NCBI RefSeq assembly: GCF_964340395.1
Contig: NC_135559.1
Location: forward strand, 11,146,259 to 11,178,758
DNA length: 32,500 nucleotides
Reading direction: 5' to 3'
Source: Glandiceps talaboti
Lineage: Eukaryota > Hemichordata > Enteropneusta > Spengelidae
Shown here: piece after piece, positions 10,331 through 20,458 of the stretch
How positions within the stretch are numbered: position 1 is the first letter of the stretch
Layout: each line of letters starts with the position of its first letter
Program-made: the position numbers and the translations under genes
The notes under the pieces: generated by a model
Told to the model about the DNA's origin: nothing
Seen by the model: the letters and a program-made list of their open reading frames with translations, nothing else
Databases searched by the model: none

Positions 10331-10688
10331 TAAGGCCTAAACAAATAGTTTGGTTCCGGTTACCCAACCCCACCTAGTTTTTCAGGCCGAGAAAAAAATA
10401 TAAACTCGCGAAAACTGTGAAGTCTCGCAAGAACTACTGGATGCGGAATAAAACTGACATCAACTTAAAAAGACAATATATAAAACTGTCCTTCCAATAT
10501 GTAATGGCTGTACATCTGATGAGAAGAAACCAATTACACAGATACCATATGGAAAACAATGGAAAACATAACTATCTGAACTAGACACAACTCACATATG
10601 AAAAAATATGTAAAATAAAAATAAAATTCTACCTACCTATTCTAAAATTGAGGGTAATCGGAACCACACAATTCTTTTGTTAGGCCAA
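10331..10688 (+). mobile_element. MITE-like element, copy 1
   Basis: The left end reads AAGGCCTAAACAAATAG and continues TTTGGTTCCGGTTACCC. The right end, reverse-complemented, reads TTGGCCTAACAAAAGAAT then TGTGGTTCCGATTACCC. These are imperfect terminal inverted repeats of about 40 bases around a roughly 280-base AT-rich interior without coding capacity. The same element occurs inverted at 12172-12540, sharing ends and interior (for example ACATCAACTTAAAAAGACAA). It is probably a nonautonomous DNA transposon; the superfamily is not determined. Confidence 0.8.
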
Positions 10689-12171
10689 AACACAGAATTA
10701 TGACTAGATATTGAACTCTGAACCCTGAACTTTGACATATTAATTAAACATGACGTGGTAGACTTATAATTACTTGCCGAACATGTTAGGGCACTTTAAT
10801 TTGTACGTCAAGAATAGGAAATAATTTATCTAGTCATCAATCGGAAAAAGATGGCATTGAAAGATGATGAAATCGTTTCAACTGCAAATGGTGTTGATCT
10901 AGGTATTTTGGAGGTGTAGCTGACTTATAGCAGTGTGAGAATTTGACAATAAATGCTTCCATCTTTGAGGGGGTTATGTCACTATCTTCATGGCCAGATT
11001 TTCTCAGCTGAATAGGACATGAAAACATGTACATTATTTACTCTACCTAGCTCTGTATTATTCACTTGTCGACTTTGATGGCGCTGTTAATCTAGTGCAG
11101 CCCTACCTTTAGAGAACGTCTTCATTAGACCAGTCGACAGCATGCAGCATGCTCATACCAAACCACAAAGACTTTAGATGATAGAGTTTCAATTCGGCAG
11201 TACAATGTTTCTTGTTACATCTCACACAGCGTTTTATGTCACAAATAACACAAAACTGAATACAGGCACTGATAGCATTTAACACATGAAATGTCACATT
11301 TTACCTCCCAAATAAACAGCTCTGTGTTTGAATCTCCCCTATTTCATCTGACAGTGATGTTGATGTTTGTGTTCATAGCGAGATGTATCATTTTACATGT
11401 ATGTGCTTGCGCGCTATCAAATAAAATCGTACCGTCTCGTTGAAACTCTATAGTCACTCTAGTTTGGTTGTACATTTTTTCGTATACACAAATATTGTGT
11501 TACACTATTGTCAACTTGTGAAAAACTGAGCATTCATTTTGCACCAAGAAATACTAAGATGAACATGCTCATATACAAAGGCCTTGTGTTTATTTGGAGT
11601 TTAGAAAATATCAAACCTGAGACGACCAATGACAGTCCAGTAAGGGTCTAGGCTCAGACCACCTTTGGTGAGGTGCAGTTGACCAAGAGTGGTTATGGAA
11701 ACACTCAGTTAAATCTGGTGTGATCGGATACCCTTACTCTCAGGGTCATGATAACCAAGACTGGATTATTTGTGGTTGCAAAAAATATGGCGAAGGTATT
11801 TACAAAATGAATTGTGTTTATCGATTGAGTGATGCCATACATCAGGGCAGAACTAGTAAGATGGCTATTTTGCAAATTACCGATACTAATTATGGACGAA
11901 TATCACGATAAATATATGTTGAGGCTCTTTTCAAAACAAAGAAGTGCAACAGTCCTTATAACGGATCAACATTACATGATTTTAATCAGTATATTCAAAT
12001 ATATTACATAAGACCTTTACAAAAAACAATTAACATGGCTTCGATTTGTATTAATTAAATTAGAGACACAGAAACATACTTAATATTGACGTATTACTTT
12101 ATAATTAACTAGAATCATTGTCATGTCTTGTGCAATATTCAATATTTGTTTTCCTTCTTTGACAATGCCAC
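10689..12171. other. Spacer between inverted MITE copies, no gene seen
   Basis: AT-rich unique-looking sequence. Short frames here have no splice or family support. Because the flanking elements are inverted, a transcript across the interval could form a large hairpin with this as its loop. Confidence 0.5.
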
Positions 12172-12540
12172 TAAGGCGTAAAACAATTGTGTGGTTCCGA
12201 TTACATTCAATTTTAAAATAGGTGGGGTAGGTAGATGTTTTATTTTATTTTATTATATTTTTTTTATGTGTGAGTGACTAGTTCAGGTTTTCCATTGTTT
12301 TCCAAATGGTCTCTGTGTTGTTTATTTCTTCCTATCATATTTACAACCATTACAGATTGGAAGAATAGTTTTATATTGTCTTTTTAAGTTGATGTCAGTT
12401 TCAGCACCCACTATTTCTTGCGAGATTTTCGCGATTTTATTATTAATTTTCTCGAATACGTAAAAAAAGTTTAGGGTCGGCGTGAAAAACTAGGTGGGGT
12501 CGGGTAACCCTAACCAAACAACTTTTCTTGTTTGGCCTTA
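12172..12540 (-). mobile_element. MITE-like element, copy 2, opposite orientation
   Basis: This is an inverted relative of the element at 10331-10688. The ends read TAAGGCG...GGCCTTA, consistent with a TA target duplication flanking AGGC...GCCT termini. The interior matches copy 1 in reverse complement, with GGTTCCG, ACCCGACCCCACCTAG-type and ACTGACATCAACTTAAAAAG segments in order. By eye the copies differ at perhaps a fifth to a quarter of positions, so this is an old insertion. Confidence 0.8.
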
Positions 12541-13255
12541 ATAGAAGCATCGTTGATAATATTTGTAACATGTATCAATAATAGTTGTATTTGACACAGA
12601 GAGTTACAATGTAACACTCACGGGCGTCGTTTATTTCGGTAAAGACATCCTCAGACATAGTGTCCAGCCATTGTCTGAGATTATGCTAATTTTTTGAAAG
12701 CACTGTGTCTGGTATGTTTCAGTTACACTCACGAAATTACTAAGAGACTCCTAAATAGCGTAGTGTTGGAATCGAACGGAAACCATTGACGACTGATTCA
12801 CTTATATATATTGTGAATTTTACAATAGGGTTCAGCCTTTCTGTTTAATACAAATATACAGAGAACAACACGACACTGCACATGCCACACTTCAATATAT
12901 ATATCAAGATGGCAGTTTTTGCTACATTTAGTCTAAATGAAATACACCATAAATGAACTGCAACTCCATGCGGGCGCCAATGTTTTTCTTACTAACAAAC
13001 ATCCGATGAAGAGCGCGTAAAATGCCCTTTGCGGTATTCATTTGATGTCTGTATAGTGGCATGTGTGGTTCAATTCACTTAGACAAAATGTAGCAAGAAA
13101 CTGTACTCATTCAATCTTGCTATCTTAAAGTGTACCATGTCTAGTTTCTTATTGGGTTCTATGTGGTCGTATCAAATAGAAAAGCTGTAGGGTATTGTGA
13201 AAATCACTGTATGACGTTCAGTAGACTGTACTTCAAACAAGAGAGTGATCTTAGT

Positions 13256-13258
<3 letters not shown>

Positions 13259-13334
<76 letters not shown>
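13259..13334. repeat. AT dinucleotide microsatellite
   Basis: About 38 perfect TA/AT units. Translations through it are IYIYIY strings and are not genes. Self-complementary, so able to extrude as a cruciform. Confidence 0.97.
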
Positions 13335-13338
<4 letters not shown>

Positions 13339-14520
13339 TGATAAAATATATGTTAATTTGTAAAATTGGACGGAAACATAGTCTTTGTACAGGACAGCTG
13401 TCATGAACCCAGTCACGTGATCTCATGAAATTATAATAATAAGAGACGCCATCATGTAGAAGCCATGAAATATAACAAACTCTGAATAATTCATTCTCTA
13501 TATACATTGGTTCCTTTCATTTAGGTAAACATGTATACAAGTCATGTCTTGTTTTAGTATGAAAAGCACAGCAAACTCATGTTACTTTTACATAAAAAAA
13601 AATTGATTAAAAAAAGGAAGCTATATACACATCTTTGCGTTTAATTTGTACAATAACTTTGAACTTTTTCTAAATTTAAAGATTTCTGTTAAAATTATAT
13701 ATATTTTTCTTTGGTTTGATGATTTTACAAAATATCCTACGAAGTATATATGTTTCTATCTATTGAGGTAATAACTATTTGGATGACGCTAAGGGGTTCC
13801 TAGTTATCTCGGATTATTAGACTGTATCATAACATTGAAGGCCGCTGATAAATGGTGTCGATAGGCCGTGGTAATTATCCACTGAAGAATCCAGTCGTGT
13901 GAGGGGGCTCATGCCTTTCCCCTACATCTGTTATTTCGCCATAATGGTCGTGTATTCAAACCTAAGGTTGGATTATTATTTCTATAAGCGATATGGAATA
14001 TATGGTAATCGTGTTTACATCTTAGAGTTCAACCCTCCAACACGGAGTTGGTTCTAATCACGTGTTGGCAATATCGACGTCAACTCATACGGTGCGAGGA
14101 AATAAGAATTGCGGCTGCTTTCTCACCATAGGTTCTTTAACGCAAATGGTCACTAGCGAAATACCAGGCGTGGTAGGGGAAAGGCAAAAACCAAAATCCC
14201 CAGACCAGTGGATTCTAGGCTATAGTAGTTTTTCAAGTATCTTTCCTATTTTGACGAAAGCATAGCTTCAACTTGTTCAAATCAGAATAATTATAAAAAA
14301 TATGTATAATAGTACTGGGAACATATTGCCAATGAATAATATTATGATAGTATATCTGTCGTTCCAACAATAGTGATACAGTTTTGAATTTAGATTTAAA
14401 ATAGTCTTTCTTAATTAGAAATACAAAATGTAAAAAAAAAATCATTAAAGATGTACTTTTTACAAACACACGATTAAAAATTGTAAATGGATCATTGTAC
14501 TGAAAATGTTACTACTCATA
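13335..14520 (-). other. Gene B 3'UTR and downstream flank
   Basis: This stretch follows the gene B stop codon (TGA at 14523-14521). No canonical AATAAA or ATTAAA is visible on the minus strand in the first few hundred bases, only AT-rich variants. No frame further down has coding support. Confidence 0.4.
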
Positions 14521-15119
14521 TCAGGCGATGTCAGTTGGGTTGACGTCTTGTATTGTCACCTCTGTACCGGGTGTTGCTGGGACAGACTCACTTACTGGCT
14601 CAGAGGGCGCTTCGACGTTTTCCACTGGTGGTTGTGTTTCGGCATTTTCAGGAGCTACTGGTTGAGCATCTCCGTTCGCTGGTGCTTCAGAGTAGACGTT
14701 TTCTGGTGTCTCGTCGGGTTTTTCTTCATTTGAAGTATCGAGGTTGGCTTTACTGTTTCCAGTTTCTGCTGAGTCGTGGACTTTGGCTGTATTTCCCGGT
14801 TTTGAGAGCATGCTCTTAGCAAGAGCACCGAGGCCAACTACGACTGCACCAGCTACAGCGCAACCTAATGCAATACCCACAACAGCTCCAACATGAATAT
14901 CTATGTAACCACTTTCATTCTGTTCGGGTGCAACCGTACTAACATTTGTCTTCGGCGATGTGGCTGCAACGGTAGTTGCTACTTCTGGTGATCTGGTAGT
15001 TACCGACACATTAGTCTCTGTAACGGGACAGTTGATGACATCAAGACCGCTAGTACTGTCACCAAAGGATATACAAATCAAATTGTTGCTGTCATCGTCA
15101 TCGTATGAAGCAGAGGCAC
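14521..15119 (-). CDS. Gene B coding exon 4: end of module 2, stalk, transmembrane helix, long tail
   Basis: The acceptor AATATTTCAG precedes the exon and the split codon gives Gly298. SNNLIC (308-313) and Cys328 complete module 2 as in gene A. The stalk is Thr/Ser/Val rich. The membrane segment starts IDIHVGAVVGIALG and is rich in small residues, with several G-x3-G/A spacings. The tail from K399 to A496 is acidic and proline-rich with repeated PEN/VEN elements. It has no counterpart in gene A and accounts for the difference in exon length (599 against 377 nt). Confidence 0.9.
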
Positions 15120-16849
15120 CTGAAATATTAAAGATATATATTTTACTGGTAATCTTCCTTCGTCCATTTTTGATTTAGGTACCTCAAAAATCGAAATTTT
15201 TCATATCGTATGAGGGCGATAATTATGACGATTCATCTTTCGACGACCACACATGCAGGTGAACAACTACTTGATCAGTTACAATATATTATATATGGAT
15301 TGTAAAAAAATGTTGTCACTTTTCTATTATCCGGCGATATATCCTCTACTACATTTATTTATTATTTATTTTATATTTATTTATGATAAACCATCCAACA
15401 GGCATTGTCCAATAACAGGAGGAAGGTTAAGTGCAGGAGAGAAATCGGCGTACCCGGAGAAACCTGCGTTGTTCTGTGTAGAGTCAAACTGAACTACACT
15501 CGTCAAATTTAATCAAACACTGATAGGTTCGAACACCGGTCATAGTGGTAAGAGGCAAGTGGTTCAACCACTCATCCACTGACAACCCTAATAATATTAA
15601 AGAAAGGGGGAACGATTACAGAACTCTGTGTATTCTTTCTTCTGTTGGTTTTCATTGGATTCTCTACCATATATTATGCAGCGTACATCTATGTGTGTGA
15701 AGTATACACGTACACGACACACAGAAAGGAGACTCGTATGATATCCATACGAATATGCACAGTGGCGGAGTATAGTGTACCGTCAGCAGAGGACTCTATG
15801 TAATCGAAGTGTTCTCTAGATCTTCCATTCTGGTCCATTAAAGTGACACAAGCTGGGTTTGTATTTCAAGTTTGGTTGGGTAACTTTTCCTTAATAATAA
15901 AAGATAATCATAGTATTCTATACTACACCCTGAAGCATACTTAACAATCACTTAATATTTGCAAAACTTAAACCATAGACCCTACTAAGGTGTGTGCTTA
16001 AACCTGGCAATACGTACACGATATGATTCGATGACTTAATTTAGCATAAGTATACTAAAATGTGGAGAAAACCATATGGTAACGACGCCTTAAGACGAGG
16101 TCGAAGGCATTCATCAATGTTCTCAATGTACTACGTCGGTCGGTAATGATCTTTTTATATGTTAATCCCACACGGAGATTATGAAATTAAGCTTAGAAAC
16201 TAAGAATTCGCTCTCCTAGAGATAAAAGCATGTGGTCGTGTTTTCTTTTTGATGTGAAGTCTTGAAAAGAGTAATATGTTAACCCTACTCACCTTTCACA
16301 AACTTGACACAGAAGTAATTATAATCACTGCAAGTCTCTAGTGGCACAGTAAATGTTACTTTGCTTCCTGTGTATGGTGTAGTTTCCCATTCATCTATCC
16401 CAGCACTGACGTCACCAATGACGTGTTGTGCGTCATCGATATTTAAGACTGTACCCACTGACTCGCTTTCGGTACTGGCAATGAAGGCTTCAAAAGTAAT
16501 GCTATCGGCTGCACCAGCTATTGCAGTCCCACCAGCATTCTTTAGTTGTATAGAGTAGGTTAGTTCTATGGTAGAGTTTGCAGTCATGTTGACTGGATCT
16601 TGGTTTGTGACGTCAAGGGCTACAGGAACCACATCTAATTGATGTAAGATGAACAAGTTAATGAAACCTTGGGTACGTATACACAAATAAAACTTCACAA
16701 ACTTAACACGGAAATATTCGACTCAAACGGGTTCGAAGTTTACAGATTTTATCAAATGTACAGATGTTGGTTACTGGATTCTGATTTAACGAAATTTAAA
16801 TGAAAAACAAACCTACGTTCTGTGCTATCAAATGATGTAAAACATCATC

Positions 16850-16882
<33 letters not shown>

Positions 16883-19097
16883 AACAAAAACAACAACAAT
16901 CTATATACCGTATTCATACCATTACAAAGACTTTTGAGTTTATTTTATGATGTTATCATTATTTATAACCCAACATAAATGGATTTTGGCGAATATTATT
17001 AATCTGTAGTCTCAATGACAGTATAAATTGGCACTGTGCCTCCATTTTACATTTACAGTCATTATTATGATACAAAGAGTATAATGAAGACAATTTATAT
17101 TGTCTAATTACTAACCTGATACACAATCAGTAGAACCAGCAAAACCTGCTCCAAACACAAATTTTAAACATTTATAATCATTGGTGGCATCGTTGTCTGT
17201 GTATGTACCTGTATTCTCTATCATAACACATAAATGGCTATGAGTTGAGCATACACTGCTTGGATAATTAATGTTATAAGCCCCGGAGTTGTACAAATGC
17301 TGGCCACCGGATGAAGAAATTTGTAGCTCTTGAGCACGTTTACCAGAATTATCATTGAGATTGAAAACAGTGATCTCAACGGCAGTACCTATGGTGCATG
17401 CACCACTATTGTCAAGTTCACATATGTACATTTTGATATCATAGTTGTTTCCGGAAGCAGGAGCTGGAAGTGTTTCATCGCCGCTATTCAGGACCGCAAT
17501 GGTAGCAGAACCGATTAATTCATCCACGTCTTTTTCATAATATGGTGAAGCGCCAGCTGGATTAGGATCTGCCATTGTAAATGGGTTTATCACCAAGTCT
17601 AAAGTAGAATAATGATAAAGAGGGAGACACAATGTATATAGGTATATACACACTTCATGGAAAAATCCTACTAAGGTGAGAAACTAGTACTAGTCGTAGA
17701 TACATGCATTTCAACCATTTATCGCTGATACAGTGTATGAAGGTATTACTAACATGTGACAATTTACTTTATGGTAGTAGTTGAATTATGTTGTTGTGTT
17801 AGACATCTTTCTAACAGGTGTAAGGTTGTCACATCCAAAAGTGTGTTGATTTAACAATTGCCAGAAATTTTATCAATATAAATAATTTCCTTTCAGTGTA
17901 TTCCATGTTATTATTTTTATTTTTAAAGTAATAATCTATTTCATTTGTAGATGCAAGTGAAAATGTTTGAATTATTAAATCATACAAGAAATCTACTTTT
18001 GATAAAAGAATGTATTATGATAATTATGAGACTTGGCAAAATATGTACTCCGATTTCATTTCGTAAGCCACTCAGTATAATCATTACATACGCATTAAAA
18101 TCCTCTTACTGAGTTCTATAATTACCAATAAAATGTAAATAATACATTCAGATTAACATTATTTTTAAAAGGTGATTTGGATAATAGATTCACATATATT
18201 GTTACGATCAAAAAATGTTAACTTGGGATTTTGGCATATTTTACCAAAACTAACGTATTATAAAAATTTACCTTTGTACTACTTACTTACAAACAGGAGC
18301 TAACAACAGCGTGATCTACTAATATGTTGATTTTTCTACCAATCTTGTATTAATTGCATTTATCTTGGTAACTAACGATTCAAGTGTTTTGATGTCAAGT
18401 ATTTTCAATAAACAACATAGATTAGTACTTGTAAACAACCTAACTTGTTGATTATCGATTTCAGGCTAATACCTAATTTTCTAATAGTGTGATAGACATT
18501 TGTCTTACACATGAAACATTTACATATGACATGATCTTAAATCTCAATCTTAAATATTCGTGTGAAAAGTTCATCGTGTCTTCTAGAACAATGCATCTAT
18601 AGGTGAAAAATAATTTATTTATAGCAAATTATATTTAGAATAATGACATCACCATAATTTCAAGGTGACAACTAGACTTATATGTTAGGGATATGGAGAA
18701 ATACAGACTGATTAGATTTTGATTGGTGTGCGGTGTCTCTCTGCCTGAGTGTAAGAGCGTAATTGTGATTGATGATACCTGTGTAGCTAAATCCTAACGT
18801 AGACAAGCTCGTAAGATTCTGGTACCCAAAAAAGGTAGTAAGAGTGGAGAATCATTTACGTTCTGCCGATATACCTACAACTACACTAAATGTAACATCC
18901 CAGATTGTATCAATATAATAATACACAATGCAAGTCTGCAATCTGCCTATTCGTGCATCATTTCATTGTTAATAAATGCTTACCTGTCAGTTTAGTGGGT
19001 TGTGGCGGTTTGTTTGTTTGGGGGGGGGGGGTGGGGAGGGGTTACAATATTATAATGAATTTATGTAACGGGTTATCACATTTAGTTTATTATACCA

Positions 19098-19148
<51 letters not shown>

Positions 19149-19153
19149 ATTTA

Positions 19154-19216
<63 letters not shown>

Positions 19217-19387
19217 GAATCACCAATGAAATGCTTCCTGTGCCCTGTGATCACATTTGCAAATATTTTCTATGAAATTATCCTTTCATTCATATGATGA
19301 TGACAAAACTTAAAACTCACCAATAAGTCCTGAAACAGTTGATAACATGACTGATGTCAAGAAGATATGAAATAAATAACTCGTCAT
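14521..19387 (-). CDS. Gene B: paralogue of gene A, type I membrane protein with long acidic tail (4 coding exons, 496 aa)
   Basis: Coding exons run 19387-19321, 17598-17116, 16634-16293 and 15119-14521, all with GT-AG junctions in phase 1. The order is: signal peptide (1-22); module 1 (23-183) with Cys139, 146, 166 and 181 plus an extra pair at Cys82 and Cys90; module 2 (184-328) with Cys285, 292, 313 and 328; a Ser/Thr-rich stalk with several sequons (N334, N356, N365); a transmembrane helix (about 370-398); and a tail of about 98 residues rich in Glu, Pro, Ala and Asn. Spacing of the four core cysteines (x6, x19/20, x14) matches gene A in both modules. The tail looks disordered and has one Tyr (ENVYSEA) that does not fit ITIM spacing. 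The family is not recognised. A surface receptor or adhesion role is inferred only. Confidence 0.9.
15120..16292 (-). other. Gene B intron 3
   Basis: This 1.17 kb phase-1 intron lies at the same place in module 2 as gene A intron 3, but it carries a SINE-like insertion instead of microsatellites. The remainder is AT-rich sequence with no coding signal. Confidence 0.85.
15390..15585 (-). mobile_element. tRNA-derived SINE-like element in gene B intron 3
   Basis: Read on the minus strand, a box-A-like TGGATGAGTGG (15578-15568) is followed about 40 bases later by a box-B-like GGTGTTCGAACCT (15537-15525), with TTGCCTCTTAC in the anticodon-arm region. This is the layout of a tRNA-like SINE head. 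The body (15524 to about 15390) contains a TACCCGGAGAAACC-type segment on the plus strand, which I know as a recurrent motif in marine invertebrate repeats. It lies in the same orientation as gene B. The exact 3' end and target duplication are not clear. It is not a functional tRNA gene. Confidence 0.6.
16293..16634 (-). CDS. Gene B coding exon 3: first part of module 2
   Basis: The exon is 342 nt, bounded by acceptor CATCAATTAG and donor GTGAGT, phase 1 at both ends. It encodes residues 184-297, ending ETCSDYNYFCVKFVK with the first two module cysteines (C285, C292). Sequons are at N199 and N203, and the second aligns with N203 of gene A. Segments such as VSAGIDEWETTPYTGSKV parallel VSANIDPWSDTTYTGIKV in gene A. 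Confidence 0.9.
16635..17115 (-). other. Gene B intron 2
   Basis: This 481-base phase-1 intron separates the exons for modules 1 and 2. It contains a CAA trinucleotide array and otherwise AT-rich sequence. Confidence 0.85.
16848..16899. repeat. CAA trinucleotide microsatellite
   Basis: About 13 CAA units, then an interrupted tail, inside gene B intron 2. On the gene's sense strand this is a TTG array. Confidence 0.95.
17116..17598 (-). CDS. Gene B coding exon 2: ectodomain module 1
   Basis: The exon is 483 nt, bounded by acceptor TTCTACTTTAG and donor GTTAGT. It begins DLVINPFTMADPNP, parallel to DLTISGFTISSPNP in gene A. It contains NYPSSVCSTHSHLC and SDATND-like/YKCLKF elements at the positions equivalent to gene A. 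The Cys82/Cys90 pair lies in a loop (ICELDNSGAC) that is cysteine-free in gene A. Confidence 0.9.
19020..19041 (+). repeat. G-run with G-quadruplex potential
   Basis: An unbroken run of about twelve G is followed by T, four G, A and four G. The arrangement could fold as a G-quadruplex on the plus strand, which is antisense to gene B. On the transcript it is a C-run. Confidence 0.8.
19096..19214. repeat. Adjacent AAAT and AT microsatellites
   Basis: A tetranucleotide AAAT array (19096-19151) passes within a few bases into an AT array (about 19157-19214), in gene B intron 1 about 100 bases from the signal-peptide exon. Confidence 0.95.
19321..19387 (-). CDS. Gene B coding exon 1: signal peptide
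   Basis: The ATG at 19387-19385 starts MTSYLFHIFLTSVMLSTVSG, a clear signal peptide, and the exon ends in phase 1 at donor GTGAGT. As in gene A the acceptor (AACTTTTCAG) directly abuts the ATG, an arrangement shared by both paralogues that supports both starts and an upstream noncoding exon. Confidence 0.88.
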
Positions 19388-20378
19388 CTGAAAAGTTAAA
19401 ATACAAACCATTATAAGAATTAAAAACTGTATTGGATGTCCGGGATATCATTAAAACCTTTTCCGCTAATGCAAGTTTGCCCTCGTGGCAATAAGACTAC
19501 TAGTGCCATCATAGCCAGGCTATAAGTGTATATATAATATTCGTGTTTCGCCGATAGCACGAGATTTTATTGGTCATTAAATATGGTGACAGTACTTCAT
19601 TAATTATGAATTATATCAGAAGACACACAATTATATGTGTATATCCGTAGAAGTAGTTTAACAATGTATTCGTTTCTATTTGTAAAATAAACAATGACTA
19701 ATTATCATGTGACATGAAAGTTTGTCAAACTTTATAGGTACAAAAATGTACCCCAGCCTCGACAACACTTCAGTCGAACACCGAAATTCATAGTTTTCTA
19801 AATACCATACATTTGTCTAAAATTAATTATAATCGACGTCATTCCTGAAAAATATAAATGACAAAATAAAGAAGAAATATAGAAATGTATCTGAGAGGAC
19901 AATTTACTCACATCAATGTACAATTTCTGGTATGATATAGTTGTTTCATGGATTCTTTCCCTTTCGGATTGATAGAAATAAAATGGTCACTGTCATTGCG
20001 TTATACGTGTTTGTATTTTTCTGTTCTTAATCGATATCATTAATCAATCTAATCAATATTGATTCAACTCGCCAATGTTTCTACTTTGACTATTTTCATG
20101 TTAAGTGCCCCATATATTAGCCTACGTATGACAAAGTGGACGAATCCTGAATTAACCTTAGAGCATGTGTCCTTCGTTGATGACATGACACACTCACTGA
20201 TAGATATATAGACGAAAACATCAATAGACAGACTCTGATTTCAAACACAAAGGAGCATTGAAGGCATTTTTAGGCTTTTTCATCACGACATTCGTTGAAG
20301 AAGAAGTCCACGTGGAACAATGAACTGTTACCATGCCACTACCCCACAACAAAGGGATTTAAGTGTACTAGATACGGT
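19388..20378 (-). other. Immediate upstream region of gene B
   Basis: The acceptor before the gene B ATG requires an upstream exon. One candidate donor (ATTGAT then GTGAGTAAA) is at 19912/19911, with a TATATA at 20205-20210 at a fitting distance. The intervening stretch has several minus-strand ATGs, so it is a weaker 5'UTR candidate than the gene A one. A more distant exon is also possible. Confidence 0.3.
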
Positions 20379-20458
20379 TGAGTGAGTGAGTGAATGAATG
20401 AATGAATGGATGGATGGATGGGTGGGTGGATGAATGACTGACAGACTGACTGAATGGA
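20379..20458. repeat. Degenerate GTGA/ATGA/GGAT tetranucleotide array
   Basis: Units shift in order from AGTG through AATG and GATG to GGTG and then ACTG, showing successive point-mutated expansions of a tetranucleotide. Confidence 0.9.

Larger units (their letters stand above)
17599..19320 (-). other. Gene B intron 1
   Basis: This 1.7 kb phase-1 intron lies between signal peptide and module 1, in the same position as gene A intron 1. It is very AT-rich and contains a G-rich run and two adjoining microsatellites near its 5' end. No coding signal. Confidence 0.85.

Noticed and set aside
13172-13507. Ile/Tyr repeat ORFs
   Set aside because: Translations of the AT array.
14506-15178. Several open frames overlapping 14506-15178 on both strands
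   Set aside because: They are shadows of gene B exon 4, whose frame continues the spliced protein and matches gene A.
15525-15580. Possible functional tRNA gene
   Set aside because: Box A and B are present, but the arms do not form a proper cloverleaf and the sequence runs into a SINE-like body.
16361-17518. Plus-strand frames across gene B exons 2 and 3
   Set aside because: Antisense to exons with matching paralogue structure; no independent support.
19912-20210. Near first exon and TATA box for gene B
   Set aside because: The donor is only moderate and the interval has several ATGs. It is kept as a possibility in the upstream-region entry but not as a feature of its own.
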